From Funneliformis mosseae (Eukaryota; Glomeromycota; Glomeromycetes; Glomerales; Glomeraceae): DNA of 24,155 bases. Numbering within the stretch: position 1 is the first letter of the stretch; every line of letters starts with the position of its first letter. Made by a program: the position numbers and the translations under genes. The stretch spans positions 1-24,155 of the forward strand of contig CAJVPP010000963.1 of NCBI GenBank assembly GCA_910592005.1. Direction: 5' to 3'. The notes below the pieces were generated by a model. That model saw nothing but the letters and a program-made list of their open reading frames with translations, was not told the origin of the DNA and ran no database searches. Shown here piece after piece: positions 1 to 10,146 of the stretch.

Positions 1-1345
1 TTTCCCCATTCGACAGCTGTTCCGCTTGGATCATAACCAGTCATGAATGTACGTACACCTGGATCCAGAGAAATCACACCTGATCCTTCCTATTAAATTA
101 TTAAATATATAATTAATTGAAATTTTAATTTAAAAGATAATATAAATAATAAAAATAAATAGATAAAAACCTTTTGAAATATAGGACCTTGGTTTTCAGC
201 CCATATTTCAAGTGGTCTGGGTATACAAAGATAAAATTCACCAAGCCGATTCAGAACAAGTTGGCTATTATGTTCAAGATTTTTTAGAAGAGGTTCTGAT
301 GACTTGATTTTATGAAGAAATGAATATTCACCACAAGATTTATCCCAATGCTTTGATAAGATTGCAATAGACTGCTGAGGATCTTTTTTAAAATGAAATT
401 TCATATTAATTTTTTTTATGATTAGAAGCAAAGTTAGAAGAATATCCTTTAAGCAAGTCATTCATTGCTTCATCACGAATGTCATAGGGAGTTTCAAGAA
501 CCCATTTGAGGTTAGTATCAATGAAGTTTTTGGTATTAAGACATAATGCACATAGATCCTTTTTTTTTCGATTGATATCTTTTTTTCGACTGCAATAAAA
601 CACTGATTGTATGTTCATCGTACTGTTTCCATCCATCTTCTGAGTTTCAGACGCTCCTGCTGGTTGGGATAAATGCGAATCCGTTGTACCTTGCCTGCTA
701 GAAATTTCTTTACTTCTTTCTTAAACTTCTTGGAACTCTTGAGCAACATCTCTCTCTTTCTGCGATTTGCAGTTGAACGTAATCTATTATATTGTATCAC
801 AAACACTGTGACAATTGCAAGTAAATCTTTTGCAAGTTCTCTAGCTTCACTACTTTCAGCACTAACGTCCGTACTGAGTACCATGAGCTGAGTTCCATTC
901 TTCTCAAAGATCCATTCCACAAACTCAGATCCAAAACAGCATAATCGATCCTAATAAAAAAGTTAGCAAAATAAAAATAATAAATTAAAGTAAACAAATA
1001 AATAAACTCAAACCTTTCAGATAACCACCACTTTTTTGATTCCTCCTATGTGTATTCGTTCCAGAAGGGTAACAAACCTTCTGTATTTTCAGTTGAGCTC
1101 TGAGCCAATGTCGCTAACGATTTTATATTCTGGATAGTGCTATTAGAGATTTACAATCTGTCGTTCAAGGTCACCTCTTTGATGTTCTAAACTGATTTTA
1201 GTGTAGCAGACCTTAGCCTTTTGTGTGGGCTGTATCAGGTTATCTCCAAAGATTCCTCATATGTCTGTGATTGAATAGAATCATTTTTCACCAAGTATCC
1301 TGATAATAGCAATTTTTCTAGAGTTGGCCTATCGTCACAATGTTT
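1..1345 (-). pseudogene. Fanzor/TnpB-like RNA-guided nuclease remnant, truncated by window edge
   Basis: Reading leftwards, the frame gives a helix-turn-helix-like N-terminal signature (RIRIYPNQQERLKLRRWMET, about 620-680), a middle block (KWVLETPYDIRDEAMNDLL, about 430-520), a beta-rich block (LVLNRLGEFYLCIPRPLEIW, about 200-270) and, after an intron, SLDPGVRTFMTGYDPSG at 1-89. The last is the RuvC-I motif of TnpB and eukaryotic Fanzor proteins; its catalytic Asp is codon 63-65. Known role of the family: transposon-encoded, RNA-guided DNA cleavage. Lesions seen: TGA at 615-617 in place of the Trp expected after METVR, frameshifts in the A-runs at 580-586 and 410-417, and TAG at 1046-1048. 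Upstream, 1014-1345 holds further coding-like stretches in shifting frames (GIFGDNLIQPTQKAKVCY; TLEKLLLSGYLVKNDSIQS), taken as a lineage-specific N-terminal extension. RuvC-II/III and the zinc ribbon would lie left of the window. Dead copy; family call confident, extension inferred. Confidence 0.8.
90..170 (-). other. GT-AG intron inside the Fanzor-like pseudogene
   Basis: On the minus strand an 81-nt AT-rich segment begins GTTTTTATC at 170 and ends TTTAATAG at 90. Removing it joins ...GPIFQK to EGSGVISLDPGVRTF in one frame. The intron itself carries in-frame stops, so splicing is needed to reach the RuvC motif. A spliceosomal intron shows the element has been resident in a eukaryotic genome rather than being bacterial contamination. 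A second possible intron (951-1013, donor GTTTGAG, acceptor ATTAG) lies further upstream, but the frames on its two sides do not match in this copy. Confidence 0.7.
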
Positions 1346-1878
1346 TGATTAAGACGTCATATGTCTTTTTAATTTTATTTGCACTTTGGTAAGTAATTTT
1401 ATTTTGCTTCAGGGTTGTTAAAAATATGGTCTTTATTCAGAAAGGTGAAGTTGTCGAAAGAACTATGTTGCTTAAAACTATTTTTTCTTGTATTTGATTT
1501 TAAAATGTGAAAATCTTTACAAAACTATATTAATAATTAGTAAGCTCAGTAATATGAAAAATGTAGTTTATTCCAGAATATTTGAAATTGTCTCAACGGT
1601 TGATAATTTAGTTGATTGATTAATCGATCAGTATAGAATCTATCATCATTAGTGCTCAATAAACAATATGAAAACAATGTTGAATAACAAATATGTTAGA
1701 CATAGAAATCTTTAAATAAAAGGATAATAATATCAATAATAATCAATTTTCAAACATCATTTTTAATGATGCTTCACGAAATCAAGCTTCTTAAATGAAT
1801 TAATGCATTAAAAAAATATTTTCACTTATAACAGAATAATAAGATCATAATCATTTAAATCACAAATGACTCGCAAGA

Positions 1879-1918
1879 CTATTCTAACATTCATCATAAT
1901 GTTGATGTTATAGAATAG
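1879..1918. repeat. 40-nt imperfect hairpin
   Basis: CTATTCTA (1879-1886) pairs with TAGAATAG (1911-1918). Continuing inward, ACAT pairs with ATGT after a 2-nt bulge, and the core ATTCATCATAAT is weakly self-complementary. No flanking duplication is evident, so whether this is a tiny element or chance in AT-rich DNA is open. Confidence 0.4.
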
Positions 1919-2151
1919 ATATTTATTTGAAATTTTCAATAATAGTAACTACATAGCAATAACCTTTATTATGCAATGAATACTTATTAAATTTATTGTA
2001 TATAATGCAGTAATTATAATATAAAATATTTTGTAAAGTATCTGAATCCACAAGTGGTGTAAATAAGTTTAAGCTCAACAGAAGGTTGAAGTATTCTTAA
2101 ATACACGCATGAAATGGATTTTATGGCTAAATGGTTAAATTAAGACATAAG

Positions 2152-2167
2152 TTTTGACCGGCCAAAA
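2152..2167. repeat. GC-centred near-palindrome
   Basis: TTTTGACCGGCCAAAA reads the same on both strands at 14 of 16 positions. It stands out as a GC island in very AT-rich surroundings. It could be a protein-binding dyad or the fused ends of a small transposon; nothing nearby decides it. Confidence 0.35.
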
Positions 2168-3678
2168 TATAAATATATGTAAAAATAACTATTATTTGAA
2201 ATTTTCAAAACTTGGAAGAATATCTTTAAAAACAATTATTTATTAATTTTGCATAATCAAAAAAGTGTTGTTACATTTAAAATTGACATATAATACATTC
2301 AAACTACCAATTCTATCTGATAAAAATTAACTATTATATTTTGTACTTTCGACTTTTAGAATATTTAATTTATTGTAAAATTGATATCTGAACATTTAAT
2401 TACTTGCTTATATTTTATTCTGTATCATTTCAACACGTCGTTCTAAATAAATGATCTTTCTGAAAACTTTTGAATTTTCCACATATTCATTAATATGAGT
2501 TAGGTGGACTAGGATAGGATATTATCATAAAATAAATCAGTTACCAAGATAAAAGTGTCGTTGTTATGAGAGCTTTTTGACTAAAATCAAGAATTTATTG
2601 CATTTTATCTAATATCAAAAGTTAAAATTTTTTAAAAAAAAATTTCCTGAAACCTGATCTCTAATTACTTTTACCCATGGCTATAGACAAATGTCATCAC
2701 TTTTAAATTTCTGATTGATATTATTTATAGCATAAGAAATAAGTGGTAAATTTACTTGAGACATTATTTTAGCACTAAAGTGATTGTATAGGAATTTCTT
2801 AAAAAAACAGAGCATCTTCAGACAGTAAAAAAGAGTACATCATTTGGAATAAGATATCATTCTGCTGATAATATAACATTGTAATTAAAATTATCTTCTA
2901 ATTATATCAAAATTTATATGCAAAACTAAAAACATTTTACTTATGCTTTTATTCAACTATCAGTCTATTAAACATTTACCTTTTAAAATACTATTAATTT
3001 TTATCTTATTTTTCTTATTTGTATAATGAATATAATAATATTCTTTTTATCTTAAATAATAATCCAATGAACCTTCTACGTCTAACAATTATAGATACAA
3101 AATTTCTATGTAAGTATTTATGTCTAATTGTATCAAAATCTTTGTTAATAACTTCAAACCTAAACTCTAAAAGAAATGTTAAGCAAATTCTTGGATCCTT
3201 AAAATCTCGAGATTTTTTATATTCTAATTATTACTTGCAAATTTGGAATAATTAAATTATTAATACTCATTTGATTGGCTCAAATGAAGAGCTATGAACA
3301 AATACTTTGGTAAATTTGTTAAATTCAATATTTATTTAGTTCACTATTTATACAAAAGTTACGAAGAAAGGCCCATATTCAACAAATAATTTGGGAAATC
3401 ACTAATTCAAAGAACTTAATACTTTGAAAGTAAATATATTAAAAACAATTACTATTCACTTGAATCTTAATCAAAATAAGTATTATTAACGTCATTTTTT
3501 CATTATTGCCTTGTTTTTTATTTTTTTAATTCAATAGAGGGAATTTGAGGAACTGTGACAATTTTAAGATGCTTTTGATAAAAACATATTTTTAACCGAT
3601 GAAAAATATGAAAAATATCGATTACTTATTAATGTCGTTATTAAGTATTAATAACTAGGTTATTATTAAAATACTTAC

Positions 3679-4078
3679 CGTTATCTAACCCAAAATCGCT
3701 GGATAATTTGATCCAAGAAATATATATCCATTTTCCAGGTCTTCACTTGAAATTCGGGCGGTAAACTAATAGTTAGATTAAACGTTGCATCATGTACAGC
3801 ATCATCTCTTCAATTAGACACGATACTACAGAAATTTCTAAATTTCTAAAGTATTTTCTTGGAAGATCAAACCACTGTGCATAAATTAAATTTCGGTTGA
3901 TCATTCTCGTCATCCAAATCTGTTGTAATAAATTTGTTATATCAAGATTTTCCTAATCTCCTTTATGCATCTTTCTTTTTTTACACTAAGAAGCTCCATG
4001 CGCATAATTGTAGAGATCAATTCTAATCTAAGAAAAATTGGCTAGTAGATAACTCATTAAATCGAACGCATCAAAATT
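3679..4078 (-). pseudogene. Decayed coding stretch, family unknown
   Basis: One minus-strand frame stays coding-like for about 100 codons from 4078 leftwards. Segments include FDAFDLMSYLLANF, IRIDLYNYAHGAS, NLLQQIWMTRMINRNLIYAQ and FDLPRKYFRNLEISVVS. It is broken only by a few TAG codons sitting between normal-looking residues. Further left the best frame changes (DDAVHDATFNLTISLPPEF, then SSEDLENGYIFLGSNYPAIL), which indicates frameshifts. A strong splice donor, CG|GTAAGTAT, sits at 3678 just after this stretch. I do not recognise the protein. It lies downstream of and on the same strand as the WBP11-like gene, but is separate from it. It could be a broken single-copy gene or another transposon ORF. 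Confidence 0.45.
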
Positions 4079-4168
4079 ATTGTATTAACATTTATTATAT
4101 TAAAGGATCGAAAATAAGTCTATAACTGAATGACTGGTAGAAATTTTTTTTTGTATTAAAGTCTACCA

Positions 4169-4193
4169 AAAATAATAATAATAATAATAATAA
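4169..4193. repeat. (AAT)n microsatellite
   Basis: About eight uninterrupted AAT units, located between the unknown remnant and the 3' end of the WBP11-like gene. Confidence 0.9.
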
Positions 4194-4216
4194 CTATAAA
4201 TAATCCAGAGTCCTTT

Positions 4217-4222
4217 TTTATT
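4217..4222 (-). promoter_or_regulatory. Candidate poly(A) signal of the WBP11-like gene
   Basis: AATAAA on the minus strand, 27 nt past the stop codon. It is the first canonical hexamer in the 3' region, but such hexamers are common in this AT-rich DNA, so support is modest. Confidence 0.45.
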
Positions 4223-4248
4223 AAAATAATAAAATATAGATATAACAT

Positions 4249-5343
4249 TTACAATAAATCTTGCATTTCTGCCATAAACTTCTCATATTCATCAGCTTTC
4301 TTCTTCTTTGCTTTCTTTGTAGGTGGTGGCGCACTATTTGATATCATTCCCCCGTTTGATTGTGAGGTATCTACTTCTGATGACTTTTGTTCTTGTAATA
4401 AATGTATTGTTGTAGATGCAGATCTTTTAGTAGGTGTAACGGTTGATAATTCACTTATTAATCCATCATCAATCTTGGGTGCAGCATTGACTACGGGTAT
4501 TGCTACTTTAGGTTTGCTAGCGGCTACTTTCTTTCTAAGTAGAGCAGTCGGTATAAGAGTGGTTAGTTCTTTTTGAAGATTCCTAACTTGAGGTGCCGCC
4601 TGAATAATGGGCGTTGCAGTTGCAGCACTGGCTTTCGCAAGTTGAGCGTTATTTGATATTGTTGATGGTGAAAATGTTCGTGAAGAGATGTTATTATTAC
4701 CGCCCGGTATCTGAGGCGGTGGGCCATAATGAGAAACCTGTGAACTAAAAGGTGGAGGTCTAGGATGTGGTGCATCCAAAGATCTCACAGGATAGCCTTG
4801 ACCCTGTATTGGATGCATTGTTGCTGTTGGTGGAGGTGGAGGACCTCTTGAGAATGGAATTGGACCTGAAAAGTTGAAATATTAGACAAACCTATTAAAA
4901 TAAAAAAATTATCAATCCCGAATAACATTGATTATACCTGGTCCAAATGTTGGATGTGGAGGTGTCCTCATGTTTGGTCTTTGATGATTTGGCGATCCAA
5001 GAGGGCCATTAAATACAAAGGTCCCAGGTGGTGGGGGAAATGGTGAACCTTGATGATTGAAACCAAATGGCGAAGGATGTGATGGTCTCGCCATAAGTGG
5101 GGAATATGATGATATGTTAATTGGCGGTGGTCCAGGTGGTAAATCTGGCAATTCATCATCATCATCATCAGATTCTTCTTTGTTAGGAGATGGACCCGGA
5201 GGTAGTTCCGGTAATTCATCATCGGATTCTTTCGTAGGTGGTGAACCTGGAGGCAATGGAATATCTTCATCTGATTCCTGCTTAGCTTCTGATGTCACAA
5301 TTGATCGAAAAATTAATCTAATCACGTGAATAACAATATACGT

Positions 5344-5382
<39 letters not shown>

Positions 5383-6268
5383 TAAAGAGCAATCACACAC
5401 CAGCTTCAGAATCATTATCTGAGAATTCACTCCCACTATCATCCTCGAAAGATCCTTCCTTCTCATCCTCAACTGAAACGCCTGGTGGTGGTAATCCAGA
5501 AGGATTTAAAGTTGGATGGAAATAAACGGGAACATGCTCTTTTGTAGTCTTTTCTTTCTCTCTAAAATTATCATAATAAACAAATTAATATTTAATGAAA
5601 GTAATAGTTTTAAATTAGTAAACCACAATTATTTAAATGGCCAACTAAATACTTTTGTAAATTTACTCCATGAGCCTAGATTAAAATAAAGTAAAATATT
5701 AAATAATTTTCAACTTTTTTAAAAACACCTATCGAAAAAAACATCAAATAAAATCTATAATATATGCCTTTTTAGTTTCTAATATCTTTTTAAGCTTTTC
5801 CTCCAAATCTTTTAATTTAGCCTTTCCGTTTTTATCCAATCTCTTTTCCCTATCTAATAACATCGGGAATTTTTGTTAGAGAAAAAATTCAAATCAACGA
5901 ATTTAATCCAAACAATTAAAATTAACCAACCAAGTGCTCTGTACCGTGTTACTTCTTCTTCAAGCTTTGAAGTATCTTTATGTACCATTACAAGTGTTCT
6001 AACTCTTCTTCTTTCGGCTTTATTCTATATTATTAAATAATTATATTACATAATTGATAATATAAAAAGGATATAAAGCTAAACAGATCATCATTATAAC
6101 ATAAACCTTTTTGATTTCCTTTTGCCGCATCGCTTTGCCTTAACATATATTGAAACCAAATTAGTCTTGAAACATCGAAATAATAAAATAAAAAAAAGTA
6201 ATAATAATTGTTGACTTACGATGAGCGTCTGCGGGATTAAGTATCCTTCCACTCTTTTTTTTAACCAT
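4249..6268 (-). CDS. WBP11-like (WW domain-binding protein 11) splicing-associated protein, 8 exons
   Basis: Exons (minus): 6268-6220, 6138-6107, 6024-5931, 5853-5768, 5675-5653, 5561-5401, 5288-4938, 4865-4249. Together they total 1413 nt, a 470-residue frame with no internal stop. The start ATG at 6268 gives MVKKKSGRILNPADAHRKAM, the basic Wbp11 N-terminal motif. It is followed by a charged helical region (about 28-100), a short block ending HPTLNPSGLPPPG, an acidic segment, and three Asp/Glu-rich ELP-LPPG-type repeats (about 153-205) that resemble WW/PP1-binding proline motifs of the family. A Pro/Gly-rich tract follows, then IPTALLRKK, a TKKAKKKK basic patch and the family-typical C-terminus EYEKFMAEMQDLL. 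Known role: nuclear pre-mRNA splicing factor that binds WW-domain partners. Introns are GT-AG except the one after 5768, which I read as GC-AG. The 23-nt exon 5653-5675 is inferred from frame and splice sites and is the least certain part. Confidence 0.85.
5347..5375. repeat. 29-nt T homopolymer within a WBP11 intron
   Basis: An uninterrupted run of 29 T on the plus strand (A on the coding strand), flanked by seven A. It lies inside the 112-nt intron 5289-5400 between donor GTGTGTGATT and acceptor GACATCAG. It accounts for about a quarter of that intron and makes it the longest intron I identify in the gene. Length is prone to sequencing and replication slippage. Confidence 0.9.
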
Positions 6269-6350
6269 TTTCCTTCTTTAAAGTTGGTCAAATTCTTAAA
6301 TTCACCTATAAGAAAAAATATCAAAAGAATTTTTCCAATTAATTTATAGT

Positions 6351-6415
6351 AAAGTCATGTGACTTTGTTTTCTTTCCCAATTTGCCTATCTTTTTTGCCG
6401 ATCATTTGCCGATCA
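6351..6415 (-). promoter_or_regulatory. Candidate promoter motifs of the WBP11-like gene
   Basis: The region 83-147 nt upstream of the ATG holds a dyad, AAAGTCA-TG-TGACTTT (6351-6366). Read on the minus strand its core is GTCACATG, matching the RTCACRTG E-box type bound by Cbf1/USF-like bHLH factors in fungi. Two head-to-tail copies of TTTGCCGATCA follow at 6394-6404 and 6405-6415, with a partial copy TTTGCCTATC at 6381-6390. The position and higher GC content suggest a promoter. The factor assignment is by motif resemblance only. Confidence 0.45.
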
Positions 6416-6420
6416 TTTAT

Positions 6421-8190
6421 CAAATTTTATCAAAATCAATATATTTTTTATGTTAATTGTCTCTGATTGAAATATTTTTACATATAACATATACATATAT
6501 ATTCATAATATATAAAATAATAAAAGTATAAATTTTTATTAAAATTGTTTTATTATTAGATAATTTTTTTTAATAATCATATTTATAATTTAAAAATATT
6601 CAAAATTTAAAATCTAATTTAAATATTATTATTATTGAGCATTATTAATACATTATATTATATTGATTTTCTATATTATATCATTATATTCATCTACTAT
6701 AATTAAATTTTTAAAAGTTGCAAATTAATAATTATAACTTTTAAGTTGTAACTTTTTAATTACAATACCATTTTTAATAAATACAAAATAAAGTTAACTA
6801 ATTTATTATTAAATATTGATCTTAATTTATAATTATTTTGAATTCTATTATTATAATTATGAATTTTAAATTATTATATTCTATTTTTAAATGTTTCTTT
6901 AATAAATATTATTTTAATAAATTTTTCTTTTAAAATAACTTTTTTCTAATTGATTTATAAAATTATTAATTCAGAATCAACTACTTTAAAATTATATACT
7001 AAATATCATCTAAGAATATAATATTATCCTTAATATTTTAGAATTTGTATTTAATAATATTATTATAAAATGATAAATATTATATATTTAAATTAATATT
7101 AGTTGATTACATTTATAAATATTATAATAATTATATATATAAGAATAAATATATTTTTTTATATTTTGTAAATAATAACTTTTAATAGTTTGTTGGTATT
7201 TATTTAAAAGAATATTTTTTTCTATTAATTTATAATTTATTTATTATTAAAATTATAATATTTTGCTAATGTATTAATAGAAAAAAAAGTTTTAAATATA
7301 ATCTAATATTTATTTTAATATTATTAATATATTTATTATTAATTTATTAAAAAATAACATAAAGAAACTAATTTTTTTTATTATTTTTAATATTAAAATT
7401 AGTTTTAATATATAATTCATCATAAAAAACTAACTAAATCATATTTGCATTTTCTAACATAATTGAAAAATTATTATATTATAAATAGATTTTTAATTTA
7501 ATCTATGTAGATTATTATAAAATATTTTATTTTGATTATTTTATTACTTAAATTAATTATTTAAAATTTATTAATTATGTTATTATTATTTAATAAGATT
7601 TCTAATTGCTTTAATTTTTTCTAGTATATAAAATATCTTTTCTAAATAAATAATTATAATTTTTTATTTTTAATATTTTATCATTATTATCATTATTTTT
7701 AAAAATTAAAGCTTTATATTTTTTAACTTTTAAATATATCAGATTTTATCAATTCTTATTCTATATATATATCAAATTTTTACAAATTTATTTAATTTTA
7801 ATAATTTAATTAATCTTTTAAAATTTTAGTAATACTATATAATGCTCTTTATAATATTTTTTTTCTGTAAAAATATTTTTTAATTAGTTTCAGAAATCAT
7901 TAATGATATATACAAATTTAACAATGATTTATCATTTATGAAAATTATTACTTTAGATCTAAAAATTATTATAAAGAACTTATAATAATTACAAAAAAAC
8001 TAAATTTTTTACATTCAAATTTATAAAAAAAAATTTTTATTATTTAATAATTTCTTTATATCTAAATTTATTATTTATTATTTTATAATTATAATTATTA
8101 AATAAAATCTAATGTTTAAAAATTTTTATAAATAATTGAGTAAATTTTTAAATGAAATTATTTATCAAAATGGTTAAAAAAATAATAAAA
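6421..8190. other. Extreme AT desert, no gene recognised
   Basis: About 1.8 kb made almost wholly of A and T with frequent TAATAT/ATTATT runs and stops in all frames. No coding signature or RNA gene is visible. Given the decay state of the adjacent pogo remnant, it may be older transposon sequence eroded beyond recognition; that is inference. Confidence 0.6.
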
Positions 8191-9415
8191 ATGCATTAAA
8201 AGTAAAAATAATGAAAACATTAGTATGTCTAAAAAAATTAAAGATTATTACATTTTATAAAGATAATGAATTTAGTATGTGAGAAACATGTAAAAAATTT
8301 AATATCCATTTAAAATAATTAAAAGATTATATAAATTAAAAAATTTAATTAATACACTTTCAAAAATACTCAAATTATATAAAGAAAAATTATCTAAATA
8401 TTTATAATTAGAAGATATTTTATTTGATTAGATTACAAAACAATAGCAATTATAAAATTTTATTATGCAATCATTAATAACTATAAAAGTAATATTATTT
8501 GTACAAAATACAAATCTTTAAAACTTACGAGATATACAAACATTTAAATTTTCAAATAAATAGCTTAATAGTTTTTTAAATTAATATAATTAAATGCCAT
8601 ATAACTATTATATAATATTTATCTAAAAATCTAAAAAAAAATATAATTTTTTAAATTATATTTTAAATAAATATAATTAATATAATTATTTTTTACATTT
8701 AATTGAAAATATAGATAAAACTTCTCTTATTTTTGATATAGCCAATCTAATAATAATTGAAAAATATAGTGTTCATATAATTAATATTAAAACTACAAGT
8801 AATAAAAAAATTTTACTATAATTCTTAAATATATGGCTGATGAAATAAAATTACCTCTAATTATTATTTTCAAATTAAAAATATATCTAAGAAAATTTTC
8901 CTGAAGGTATATTTATTTATATAAATGAAAAGAGTTAGATTAATGAAAATAAAATAATATAGTAAATTAAAAATATTTAGACTAAACAATCTTTATTAAA
9001 TGATCTGCACTTTCTTTTAATTTATGATTCTATTTGAGTATATATAGTTAATTCAGTTAAAAAACTTGCTATACAAATACAAATATAATAGTTATTTCTG
9101 ATGGTTTAACATTAAAATTATAACTATTAGATATTGTAATTAATAAGAATTTTAAATTTAAGGTATAAATAATTTTTATTTTTATATTTTATTTTATTTT
9201 ATATTTATTTTATATAAAAATAATAAAATTAATTTAAAAAGATTTGTGTATTATATAATCAATGAATGGTAAAAGAAATTCATAAAACTATACCCTTAAA
9301 TTATATTAAAAGGCTATCATATTCAAAATAGCTGAATAGATAAAAATCGCATGGGAATCTCTTGATCCAAATTTAATTAAAAATTCATTTAATATTGTGG
9401 AATACTTATTGTAAA
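8190..9415 (+). pseudogene. Pogo/Tigger-type (DDE_1) transposase remnant
   Basis: Despite many stops and extreme AT content, the order of DDE_1/CENP-B transposase blocks survives. These are an N-terminal helix-turn-helix-like part (8190-8300), FKFSNK-LNSFLN (about 8545-8580), NIDKTSLIFDI where the family has N-DET (about 8712), a MADEIKLPLIII-like block at about 8832 with EGIFIYINEKS about 70 nt later, LLIYDSI for the second Asp block (about 9019), VISDGLTLKL-LLDIVINKNF for the PGGLTS-QPLD-NKPFK block (about 9090-9155), and IAE-IKIAWESLDPNLIKNSFN near the C-terminus (9325-9400). Stops sit at expected Trp and Gln positions. The first catalytic block reads DKTS rather than DETP. Terminal inverted repeats were not found. 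The Ty3 element's 5' LTR begins about 50 nt downstream. Confidence 0.7.
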
Positions 9416-9464
9416 GCATTTAAATTTAGCATAATAAGATTTAATTTTTTGGTATACTTAGTAT

Positions 9465-9951
9465 TGTAATCAGATTGAATTAACGAACGTGATGTAGTAT
9501 ATTGTAGATCTAAATGTCAAATATATCAGACATATTTAACATATTTGATTTATTTGTTATATCCATCTATATAGTTAATTTTATATAAATAGAGAAGATA
9601 AAATCATGTAACTTTAGTTCGCTTCTAGTTTACTTTTAGTTTTCCTTTTAATTTTGCATTAGATACACCTTTAGTAATTTTGTTAGAGACATCTGGCCTA
9701 ACCTTCGCATTTAGTACTTTAACACTTTTACTTTTTCTTATTTCTTATTTCTTTATCATTTATCGTAAATAAACATATTATTATATCTCTGAATCAATTA
9801 AGCTATCTTGCTTTTAGTCTTGTTGAGAGTACACCACTATATAAATTATAAATCTTGAATTAAACTGAGTTAAGTCACTACGTAAACTTAAAAGAATTAC
9901 CACTTGAACACTCTGTCTAACTATTACAATTTGCAAGGATTACACGTTAAT
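9465..9951 (+). repeat. 5' LTR of the Ty3 element
   Basis: Starts TGTAATCAGATTGAAT and ends near CACGTTAAT. It aligns over its length with the 3' LTR with many transitions, e.g. GCAAGGATTACA near both ends and TTTTGCATTAGATACACC in the middle. A TATA box, TATATAAATA, is at 9582-9591 and an AATAAA at 9768-9773, so U3/R/U5 signals are present. The end is placed by homology to the 3' LTR and by the AGTAT duplication; a boundary 6 nt earlier, at TTACA, would give perfect TGTAA/TTACA ends but no matching duplication. Confidence 0.88.
9582..9591 (+). promoter_or_regulatory. LTR TATA box
   Basis: TATATAAATA, conserved at the same place in the 3' LTR (19839-19848) even though surrounding bases differ. 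Likely core promoter for the genomic RNA. Confidence 0.6.
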
Positions 9952-10146
9952 ATTTAGTAATGATGATAAGACCCTCTTTCTCTGTTTACGTAATACTATG
10001 AGAAATATTCTATAAATAACTTTAAAGAATTGATAAAATACCAGCTAAACCATTCAGCTATATACAATAGACAAGAACGTAACTTTAGAAAAACTACTAG
10101 CAATTTTCCTTAATAGATGACCCATCTTGTATCGCTTATAATTCAC
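9952..10146 (+). other. Ty3 leader, before the MITE
   Basis: Untranslated leader between the LTR and the MITE. No open frame is visible. The expected tRNA primer-binding site (starting TGG directly after the LTR) is not recognisable; the sequence there is TTTAGTAATGATG. Confidence 0.5.

Larger units (their letters stand above)
1346..3678. other. AT-rich intergenic stretch, no gene recognised
   Basis: About 2.3 kb of AT-rich sequence. The only start-to-stop frame of note (3019-3255, plus) encodes a low-complexity Asn/Leu/Ile-rich peptide with no family signature, and I do not call it. Two small structured motifs are listed separately (1879-1918 and 2152-2167). Confidence 0.6.

Noticed and set aside
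3019..3255. 78-codon plus-strand open frame
   Set aside because: Low-complexity Asn/Leu/Ile composition, no motif, surrounded by AT-rich non-coding DNA; chance ORF is the simplest reading.
5057..5329. 90-codon plus-strand frame rich in Gly/Ser
   Set aside because: It is the antisense of the acidic/proline-rich WBP11 exon (Pro and Asp codons read backwards give Gly and Ser).
6421..8190. Mitochondrial DNA insertion
   Set aside because: Only the AT content suggests it; no mitochondrial protein, rRNA or tRNA motif is readable.
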